From an uncultured Rhodospirillaceae bacterium (GTDB taxonomy: Bacteria; Pseudomonadota; Alphaproteobacteria; Rhodospirillales; Magnetospirillaceae), in NCBI GenBank assembly GCA_903901915.1, contig CAIUSV010000073.1, positions 1 through 56,909 of the forward strand: a stretch of 56,909 nucleotides of DNA. The letters run 5' to 3'. The notes under the pieces were generated by a model. It did not search any database. It was not told where the DNA came from and saw only the letters and a list, made by a program, of their open reading frames with translations. Shown piece by piece: positions 25,232 to 32,351 of the stretch (positions within the stretch are counted from its first letter, which is position 1; each line of letters starts with the position of its first letter). Position numbers and translations under genes: made by a program.

Positions 25232-25274
25232 TTCCCCCCTGGTTCGCCATTATGTTCCGGCGATGAATGTTGCG

Positions 25275-25904
25275 TCAGCGGTAGATGATGTCGTCCTGAG
25301 CCGATTTGGCGAATTCGTAGATGCCGCTCCAGATGATCTCGGCGGTTTCCAGATCGACCATCTCGAAGACGATCTGGTTGTAGCGCTGGATCATCCCGGT
25401 ACGGGGGTCGCGTGAATCCAGCGAGGTGATGCGGCCGCCCAGGCGGTAGTCGCCACCCTTCTGCGCCTTGGCGCCGGGAACGGTGGCCTTGTCCACCACA
25501 CCTTGGCGCTTCAGTTCGCGTTCCTTGGCGACCATGTCGGCGTAGTGACGGCCGACGAACTGCATGCGGCCCTGGGCCGAGCGGTTGAGGCTGACCCGCA
25601 GGCGGTCGGTGATGCTGTTCTTGTTCAGCCGCGACGAGCTTTCGTTCTGGAAATACTCGGAGTCGATGATGATGTGCGGCGGCGTGGCTGCACTGGCCAG
25701 ACGGGGCTCGGTGAGCATGTCGCGCATCATCTGATCGGTCATGCTGATGATGTCCTGGCTTTCAATGCCGACACCGCGCACCGGTCCCGACGAGCCGGGG
25801 TCGACATAGGTGGTCGGGGTACCCGCGGTATTATCCACCGTCTGACAGGCCGTCAGCGCCAGACCGGCGGCAAAAACAGTGGACATCTTGAACAGGCGAC
25901 GCAT
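25275..25904 (-). CDS. lpoB: LpoB-type penicillin-binding-protein activator
   Basis: This 209-residue lipoprotein (lipobox LALTAC) is the first gene of the envelope operon. After a short linker comes the conserved core: GIESQDIISMTDQMMRDML, PHIIIDSEYFQNESSSRLNK then NSITDRLRVSLNRSAQGRM, and FVGRHYADMV. These match the LpoB family. In E. coli LpoB sits in the outer membrane and activates the peptidoglycan synthase PBP1b. The long disordered N-terminal arm of E. coli LpoB is short here. AT-rich DNA at 25985-26020 upstream probably holds the operon promoter. Confidence 0.9.
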   Translation of the reverse strand: MRRLFKMSTVFAAGLALTACQTVDNTAGTPTTYVDPGSSGPVRGVGIESQDIISMTDQMMRDMLTEPRLASAATPPHIIIDSEYFQNESSSRLNKNSITDRLRVSLNRSAQGRMQFVGRHYADMVAKERELKRQGVVDKATVPGAKAQKGGDYRLGGRITSLDSRDPRTGMIQRYNQIVFEMVDLETAEIIWSGIYEFAKSAQDDIIYR

Positions 25905-26076
25905 CGGTCATTCCTCCGGATTGAACGGCTATGTGTCGGGCGAACCTGGAGATCGCGGATGAGACCACGCCCACCTTCCCCCCGATATATGGCGATAATA
26001 TGGTATTTATCGCGGTGTTGCACTCAGGTCTTTGCCCGGCAAACACGACCGCGTCGGATGATCGGGACGAACCCGT

Positions 26077-26982
26077 TCAGCGCGAGGTGTAGGTCGACGT
26101 GATCTTACGACCGGCGGTCGACAGGACCTCGATCTCGCCGAAGCTGAGCTGGCTTGGCGTGTTCTTCAGCTTTCGGACGGTTCCAAGGAAGCCGTCAATC
26201 CCTTCGGTGGTGTGGCCCAAGGTGTTGCGGACCCGGAAGGACAGTTCCTCGGTGACGGAATCCAACTTGATCAGGCTGCGGAAGTTGGTTTCGGCGTTGG
26301 CCCGGCCTTCGGTGAACGTGGTGGTCAGTGCCTTGCATTCCCAGTCGATGGTCGCGGCCAGTCGTTTGATGCGTTCCACGCCAAGGGCGGCCAGCGCCTC
26401 GCGCTTGAGCGCCTCGTAACGGTCGGCGGAAAAGCCCATCCCCTTCGCCTGCGCCGGATTGGGAACCTGGAATTGGGTTGCCGAGGTGGTGCCGGGCCGG
26501 GGCGCGCCCCGGCGATCGGGACCGATGTAGTCGTGGGTAACGACGAAAGGCTTGCGGCGATCGACCAGGGCGCGCAGTCGCGCCATCAATTGGTCGGGGG
26601 CAAAGGGAATCAGCAGCAGGTCGTCGGGGCCGCAGTCCATGGCCGACCGCACCGCCGGCTCTTCACGCGACGACAGCAGCATCACCGTCAGCACGAAGGG
26701 ATCGCGCCCAAGCTTACCGTTGCGCACCTCGCGCAGCAGATAGGTGGAGTCGTTGGCCTCGATCTCGTGGTTGAGGATCAAGATGTCGTGGTCGCCTTCC
26801 TCGCACGCCTTGTGTGCCGCCACGAAGGTGTTGGCCTCGATGATGGCGCGGATGCCGACGTTGTTCAGCGCGAGGCGGATCCCTTGGCGGATGATGCCGC
26901 TGGGTTCGCAGACCAGCGCCTTGGCGCGCGACAGGTCGACATTGGCCGCTGCGGAAATGGGTCTGGAGGCGGAAAGGGCCAT
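26077..26982 (-). CDS. Atypical response-regulator protein with degenerate receiver
   Basis: This is a 301-residue protein. Residues 20-145 have the receiver fold pattern but key residues are changed. The acidic pair reads LVCEPSG, the phosphoacceptor site reads ILILNHEIE (Asn-His instead of Asp), and the Lys motif reads LLIPFAPDQ. It is therefore unlikely to be phosphorylated normally. A linker with YIGPDRRGAPR follows; I recall this motif from other Rhodospirillales receiver proteins. The C-terminal ~130 residues are helical (ERIKRLAATIDWECKALTTT) and of unknown function. It is monocistronic. Phosphorylation-independent signalling is inferred. Confidence 0.8.
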   Translation of the reverse strand: MALSASRPISAAANVDLSRAKALVCEPSGIIRQGIRLALNNVGIRAIIEANTFVAAHKACEEGDHDILILNHEIEANDSTYLLREVRNGKLGRDPFVLTVMLLSSREEPAVRSAMDCGPDDLLLIPFAPDQLMARLRALVDRRKPFVVTHDYIGPDRRGAPRPGTTSATQFQVPNPAQAKGMGFSADRYEALKREALAALGVERIKRLAATIDWECKALTTTFTEGRANAETNFRSLIKLDSVTEELSFRVRNTLGHTTEGIDGFLGTVRKLKNTPSQLSFGEIEVLSTAGRKITSTYTSR

Positions 26983-27195
26983 GACTGTCCGGACTGGGAT
27001 TTCTTTCGATCGACATCGGAGTTCCCGCCGCAGGGAACTTTAACCGATGACAAATTTCAGCAGCGCAGTTTGGAGCAAACCGGCGAGGCGATGCAACACT
27101 AATATGATGACGATTTCTTGTGCCGCAGGGATGTCCCGGCACGAGGGGTGCGTTTACAAAGCATTGTTAATGTTTAATTTCACAGTAATTATGAG

Positions 27196-29004
27196 CTATC
27201 GCTTGTCTTCATATAATCCCTCTAATGATACCGCAAAACTCTCTCGTATCTTGTGCCGTCTGATCTTAAGGGTAGGCGTGAGCGTGCCGTTTTCTACCGA
27301 AAATTCTTCCGCGGTGAGCAGGAAGCGGCGGATTTTCTCGACGGGAGACAGTTGAGCGTTCACACGATCGATCACCCGGGCCATCTCGCGGCGAAAGTCG
27401 GGGTCGTGGATCAGGCTGGCCGGCGATGGGTCCCGCCCTTGGGCGCGTGCCCAGCCTTCGGCCCAATCCCGGTCGGGCACCACCAGCGCCACCAGATGCG
27501 GCCGACGGTCGCCGTGGACCATGGCCTGGGCGATTTCGGGTTGCAATGTCAGGAAGCTTTCGATCCGCTGCGGTGCGACGTTGTCGCCGCCGGAATTGAC
27601 GATGATATCGCGCTTGCGGTCGGTGATGCGGACGTAGCCGTCGGGATCGACGACCCCGATATCGCCGGTGCGCAGCCAGCCGTCGGCGTCGATGGCGGCG
27701 GCGGTGGTTTCGGGATCGCGCCAATAGCCCTGCATCACCAGTTCGCCCCGGACCTGGATCTCGCCGTCGTCGGCGATCCGGATTTCAACGTCGTCGATAA
27801 CCGGCCCAACGGTATCGATACGGATGCGACCGGGGCGGTTGACGCTGATCACCGGCGCCGACTCGGTCTGACCGTAGCCTTGAAGGACACGCACGCCAAG
27901 GGCGAGAAAGAAGGTTCCGACCTCGGGCGACAACGGCGCCCCGCCCGATACGAACGCCTTGAGCCGGCCACCGAAACGGGCGCGTACCTTGTCGCGAACC
28001 AGCCGTTCGAGTACCAGATCGGCCAGCGAGTCCAGCGGTCCCAGCCGGCCGCCACGTTCAATTCGCCGGGTTCCCAGATCCAGGGCGGCCAGAAACAGGT
28101 AACGCCGTAGCCGACCGACCCGCGCCAGTCCCTTCAGGATGCGGGCGCGCATGCTCTCGTACAGGCGGGGAACCGCCGTCATGATGGTTGGGTGGATTTC
28201 GGCCATGTTGGCGGCCAGTTGCTCGACGCTTTCGGCGTAATAGATCTGGGCGGCGATGGCGATGGGGAAGTACAGGCCGGCGGTGTGTTCGTAGGCATGC
28301 GACAGCGGCAGGAACGACAGGAAGACATTGTCGCCGAGGCCCAGTTCCTTCAGGACTTCCATGGCGCCCCGGCAATTGTGCAAGATGGCGCCGTGCGACT
28401 GCATCACCCCCTTGGGAACGCCGCCGGTACCCGAAGTATAGATCAGGCAGGCGGTGTCGGCGCGCCGCAGTCCGGCGATCCGCCGCCGGATGGCGTCGTC
28501 GCCGCCGTTCCGCCGGCCCATGGCCATGACCGCGTCCCACGACTGCAATTCGACGCCGGGCGACTGCGACAGCGGTGGCGGCTCCATCGCGATCACCGTC
28601 GGAGCCCGGTCGGCGCGGCTGGCGGCGGCCAGTACCCGTTCCGCCAGTTGCCGGGTCGAAACGATGACCAGCCGGGCGCCGGAATTATCCAGGATATGCA
28701 GATGGTCGGCCACCGTGTTGGTGGTGTAGGCGGGAACGCTGATGGCGCCGGCGGCCATGATCGCCAGATCGGCGATGGCCCATTCCGCCCGGTTCTCGGC
28801 AACCAGCGCCACCCGGTCACCCGGCTCCAACCCCAACGCCTCCAGGCCGGCGGCCAGGGCCAGGACCGAACTGGCGACGGCTTGCCAGGACATGGAGCGC
28901 CAGGCGCCGCCGCTTTTTCCCCACAGAAAGGGCTGGTCGGCCATCCGGTCGGCCTGGTCCATGAACATGGCCGGCAGGCTGGTCGAGGCGCGAACATCCA
29001 ACAT
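27196..29004 (-). CDS. Long-chain acyl-CoA synthetase (FadD15/FAA1-type)
   Basis: This 602-residue AMP-forming ligase starts at the ATG at 29002-29004 (MLDVRAST). Motifs: LIYTSGTGGVPKGVMQSHG, FLPLSHAYEHT, GYGQTESAPV, RTGDIGVVDPDGYVRITDRK and RDIIVNSGGDNVAPQRIE. It activates medium- to long-chain fatty acids to acyl-CoA for degradation or lipid synthesis. The TSGTGGVPKG form (GGV for TGx) is a slight variation. The final ~40 codons are richer in A and T than the rest. It is divergent from the peptidase gene with a 69-bp shared promoter region. Confidence 0.92.
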   Translation of the reverse strand: MLDVRASTSLPAMFMDQADRMADQPFLWGKSGGAWRSMSWQAVASSVLALAAGLEALGLEPGDRVALVAENRAEWAIADLAIMAAGAISVPAYTTNTVADHLHILDNSGARLVIVSTRQLAERVLAAASRADRAPTVIAMEPPPLSQSPGVELQSWDAVMAMGRRNGGDDAIRRRIAGLRRADTACLIYTSGTGGVPKGVMQSHGAILHNCRGAMEVLKELGLGDNVFLSFLPLSHAYEHTAGLYFPIAIAAQIYYAESVEQLAANMAEIHPTIMTAVPRLYESMRARILKGLARVGRLRRYLFLAALDLGTRRIERGGRLGPLDSLADLVLERLVRDKVRARFGGRLKAFVSGGAPLSPEVGTFFLALGVRVLQGYGQTESAPVISVNRPGRIRIDTVGPVIDDVEIRIADDGEIQVRGELVMQGYWRDPETTAAAIDADGWLRTGDIGVVDPDGYVRITDRKRDIIVNSGGDNVAPQRIESFLTLQPEIAQAMVHGDRRPHLVALVVPDRDWAEGWARAQGRDPSPASLIHDPDFRREMARVIDRVNAQLSPVEKIRRFLLTAEEFSVENGTLTPTLKIRRHKIRESFAVSLEGLYEDKR

Positions 29005-29073
29005 CTGTCGTTCTCCCTGGTGGCGACGCCAAGTGATACCTATATTCGCCTGTCGAACAAGAGGAGTCCGCGC

Positions 29074-30858
29074 ATGAACCACCACGTCGCCCCCGATCTC
29101 GGAGCCCTGCCGGAATGGGACCTGTCGGATCTCTATCCATCACCGGACTCCCCCAAGCTGGAAGCCGATCTGGTCGCCGTCGACGAGGCTTCCCAGGCCT
29201 TCGAGCGCGCCTATGCCGGCAAGCTGGCGACGATTTCCGGTGCCGATTTCGGACGGGCCATCGCCGAGTACGAGGCCATCAGCGAGACCGTCTGCCGGAT
29301 ACTGGCCTTCGCCCAGTTGCGCTATTCCGGCGACGTTTCCGACCCCGAGCGTGGCCGCTTCTACCAGGGCATGCAAGAGCGGATCACGGATATCTCGACC
29401 CATACCCTGTTCTTTACCCTGGAAATCAACCGCCTCGGCGACGAGCGGCTGACCGAGTTGCTTCAGGCCCCCGAGGCGGCGCGCTATACCCCCTGGCTGC
29501 GCGACCTGCGCGTCTTCCGGCCGCACCAGTTGTCGGACGAGTTGGAAAAGCTGCTGCATGATCTGCATGTGGTGGGGACGGCGGCCTGGAACCGGCTGTT
29601 CGACGAGACCATGGCGCGGCTGCGCTTTCCGGTGGACGACCGGCAACTGACCTCGGCCGAGGCGCTGAACCTGATGACCGACAAGGACGGCGCCAAGCGC
29701 AAGGGCGCCGCCCAGTCGGTGGGCAAGGTGCTTGGCGACAACGTGGCGCTGTTCGCGCTGATCACCAACACCTTGGCCAAGGAAAAGGAGATCGACGACA
29801 AGTGGCGCAACTATCCCCGGCCGCAATCCTTCCGCAACCTGTCCAATCAGGTCGAGGATCAGGTGGTGGATGCCCTGGTGGCGGCGGTCAAGGGTGCTTT
29901 CGAGCCATTGTCGCACCGTTATTACGCGCTCAAGGCCAAGTGGTTCGGCGTCGATCAGCTCGATTACTGGGACCGCAACGCGCCGTTGCCCGATGACAGC
30001 GACCGCAAATATACCTGGGAGCAGGCGCGCGACACCGTGCTTGGCGCCTATCGGGCGTTCTCTCCCGAAATGGCGGGGATCGGTGGCCGCTTTTTCGAGG
30101 CCAACTGGATCGATGCGCCGGTGCGTCCCGGCAAGTCTCCGGGCGCCTTCGCCCATCCCACCGTGCCGTCGGTGCATCCCTATCTGCTGGTCAACTTCAT
30201 GGGCAAGACCCGCGATGTGATGACTCTGGCCCACGAACTGGGGCACGGCGTGCATCAGGTGCTGGCGGCGGGGCAGGGGGCATTGATGTCCGACACGCCG
30301 CTGACCCTGGCCGAGACCGCTTCGGTGTTCGGCGAGATGCTGACCTTCCGCGCCATGGTCGAGGCGGAAACCTCGCCCGCCCGGCGGCGGATCATGCTGG
30401 CGTCCAAGGTCGAGGACATGCTGAACACGGTGGTGCGTCAGGTGGCGTTCTACGAATTCGAGTCGCTGGTGCATGACGAACGTCACCGGGGCGAACTGTC
30501 GCCCGACCGCATCGGCGAGTTGTGGATGAAGGTACAGGCCGACAGCCTGGGGCCGGCACTGCGCTTCCACGACGAATACCGCCACTTCTGGGCCTACATT
30601 CCCCATTTCGTCCACTCGCCGTTCTACGTCTACGCCTATGCCTTCGGCGATTGTCTGGTGAACTCGCTGTATTCGGTCTACGCCAAGGGGGCGGTGCCCG
30701 ATTTCCCCACCCGATACCTGGACATGCTGCGGGCCGGTGGCACCTTGCGGCACAAGGAACTGCTGGCGCCGTTCGGCCTCGACGCCGGCGATCCGGCGTT
30801 CTGGCGCCAGGGCCTGGACGTGGTGATCGGCTTCATCGACGAGCTTGAGAAGATGTAG
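29074..30858 (+). CDS. M3-family oligoendopeptidase (PepF-like)
   Basis: This is a 594-residue cytoplasmic zinc metallopeptidase. The zinc site is H387-E-L-G-H391 in TLAHELGHGVHQVLA, with the third ligand Glu in TPLTLAETASVFGEML. The start ATG at 29074 has GAGGAG upstream; the frame runs much further back without protein character. The family cleaves short peptides for turnover. The length and the order YLLVNFMGKTRDVMTLAHEL fit the PepF/M3B clade. It is followed 47 bp later by the FAH-family gene, possibly in the same transcript. Confidence 0.94.
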   Translation: MNHHVAPDLGALPEWDLSDLYPSPDSPKLEADLVAVDEASQAFERAYAGKLATISGADFGRAIAEYEAISETVCRILAFAQLRYSGDVSDPERGRFYQGMQERITDISTHTLFFTLEINRLGDERLTELLQAPEAARYTPWLRDLRVFRPHQLSDELEKLLHDLHVVGTAAWNRLFDETMARLRFPVDDRQLTSAEALNLMTDKDGAKRKGAAQSVGKVLGDNVALFALITNTLAKEKEIDDKWRNYPRPQSFRNLSNQVEDQVVDALVAAVKGAFEPLSHRYYALKAKWFGVDQLDYWDRNAPLPDDSDRKYTWEQARDTVLGAYRAFSPEMAGIGGRFFEANWIDAPVRPGKSPGAFAHPTVPSVHPYLLVNFMGKTRDVMTLAHELGHGVHQVLAAGQGALMSDTPLTLAETASVFGEMLTFRAMVEAETSPARRRIMLASKVEDMLNTVVRQVAFYEFESLVHDERHRGELSPDRIGELWMKVQADSLGPALRFHDEYRHFWAYIPHFVHSPFYVYAYAFGDCLVNSLYSVYAKGAVPDFPTRYLDMLRAGGTLRHKELLAPFGLDAGDPAFWRQGLDVVIGFIDELEKM

Positions 30859-30905
30859 TTATCCTGCGATATTTTGGTCCTACCACTTCGCCGGGAGAAC
30901 CTGCC

Positions 30906-31931
30906 ATGGATGAGTCGCGTCGCCAGTTCATCGCCATCGGAGCCACCGCCGCCATGGGGGCGTTGCTCCCCAGGGCCGCCGGGGCGGCGGGGCCGATTCC
31001 CAATGCCGCCGCCGGGTCGCTGCGGCTGGTCACCTATTCGGCGGGTGGGGTGGCGCCACGTATCGGTGCGGTCAAGCCGTCGGGTCGCATCGTCGATCTG
31101 GGGGCCGCCGCCAAGGCCAAGGGGGTGCATCTGGCGTTCGATCCCGCCCGCATGGTTTCGCTGATCGCCGCCGGCGAGGTGGCGGTGGCGCAGGCGCGCA
31201 AGCTGATGCTGGAGGGGCCGGACGATGGCCCCTCGGTGGCCGACGTGCGGCTGCTGGCCCCCATTCCCGACCCGGTTCGCAACGTCTACGCCGTCGGTTG
31301 GAACTATCTGGAGCATTTCAAGGAAGGCGAGGCCATGCGCCTTAAGACCGCCGAGCTGCCCGAGCATCCGGTGTTCTTCACCAAGGGCGTCGGCACCGTC
31401 AACGGTCCCTATGACCCCATTCCCTACGACGCCTCGGTCTCGACCGCCATCGACTGGGAGTGTGAACTGGCGGTGATCATCGGCAAGCGGGGCAAGAACA
31501 TCGCCGAGGCCGACGCCATGGGCCATGTGTTCGGCTATTGCGTCATCAACGACACCACGGCGCGGGACCTGCAGCAGAAGAAGCATGGCGGCCAGTGGTT
31601 CAAGGGCAAGAGCCTGGATGGTCACGGTCCGATGGGGCCGTGGATTGTCGCCGCCGCCGATGTCGATTATCGTAATCTCCACCTGATCACCCGGGTCAAC
31701 GGCGTGGTCAAGCAGGATGCCAGCACCGAGCAGATGTACTTCAAGGTGCCGCGCATCATCGCCGAACTGTCGGCGGGGCTGACTCTGGAACCGGGCGACA
31801 TCATCGCCACCGGCACGCCTCCCGGGGTCGGCTATGCCCGTAAGCCGCCCGAGGTGCTCAAGCCCGGCGATGTGATGGAAAGCGAGATCGTCGAGATCGG
31901 CCTTATCCGCAACACCATCGGCGGGACATAG
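30906..31931 (+). CDS. Fumarylacetoacetate-hydrolase-family protein with Tat signal
   Basis: This is a 341-residue protein. The N-terminus SRRQFIAIGATAAMGALL followed by RAAGAA is a textbook twin-arginine export signal. The FAH domain follows: YAVGWNYLEHFKEG, FFTKGVGTVNGPYD, IDWECELAVIIGKRGKNI (metal-binding E-x-E), GHVFGYCVINDTTARDLQ, WFKGKSLDGHGPMGPWIV and TGTPPGVGYA. The family includes acylpyruvases and hydratases of aromatic degradation, normally cytoplasmic. Export of a folded metal enzyme to the periplasm is unusual. It ends at a strong terminator. Confidence 0.9.
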   Translation: MDESRRQFIAIGATAAMGALLPRAAGAAGPIPNAAAGSLRLVTYSAGGVAPRIGAVKPSGRIVDLGAAAKAKGVHLAFDPARMVSLIAAGEVAVAQARKLMLEGPDDGPSVADVRLLAPIPDPVRNVYAVGWNYLEHFKEGEAMRLKTAELPEHPVFFTKGVGTVNGPYDPIPYDASVSTAIDWECELAVIIGKRGKNIAEADAMGHVFGYCVINDTTARDLQQKKHGGQWFKGKSLDGHGPMGPWIVAAADVDYRNLHLITRVNGVVKQDASTEQMYFKVPRIIAELSAGLTLEPGDIIATGTPPGVGYARKPPEVLKPGDVMESEIVEIGLIRNTIGGT

Positions 31932-31960
31932 CAGGGTATCGGGGGCGTCGCCGCAAAAAG

Positions 31961-31985
31961 AAAAAGGGGCCGGAGGCCCCTTTTT
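31961..31985. terminator. Bidirectional rho-independent terminator
   Basis: AAAAAGGGGCC, loop GGA, GGCCCCTTTTT: a stable stem with A-run and T-run, placed between the FAH gene and the converging small lipoprotein gene. It can serve both. Confidence 0.92.
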
Positions 31986-32005
31986 CCATCGCCGTGCCCG
32001 ATCGG

Positions 32006-32218
32006 CTACTTCTTGGCGGCAGGCTTGTTCCAGGCGCAGTTTTCCTTCTTGGCGCGAGGCTCACCCAGCTGACCCTTGGCGTCGGCCTCCTGATAGAAGG
32101 CTACCGAGCCGTCAGGCATGCACACCGGGTCGAGGAAGCCGCCGAACGGCTCGAACCGGCCCGGGCCGCAGCCGGTCAGCAGCAGGGCGGTGCCCGCGAC
32201 GAGTAGGATCTTCTTCAT
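32006..32218 (-). CDS. Small lipoprotein, 70 residues
   Basis: MKKILLVAGTALLLTGC is a clear lipoprotein signal with lipobox LTGC. The mature part has only about 54 residues (GRFEPFGGFLDPVCMPDGSV, two further cysteines, Lys-rich end). No family is recognised. The start ATG is at 32216-32218 with GGGAGA a few bases upstream. It converges on the FAH gene and is divergent from the cyclase-domain gene. Confidence 0.8.
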   Translation of the reverse strand: MKKILLVAGTALLLTGCGPGRFEPFGGFLDPVCMPDGSVAFYQEADAKGQLGEPRAKKENCAWNKPAAKK

Positions 32219-32351
32219 AGTACGTCTCCCAAGGTGAAAAACTACCTCGCACCATACCCCCGACAGCGAGATCAGTCCACCCGGTGGTAACGCCCTTTTC
32301 CAGGCGGCCTTTCCGGAACCCGTCCGCTCGTGGTAAACAGGACATCGACCC

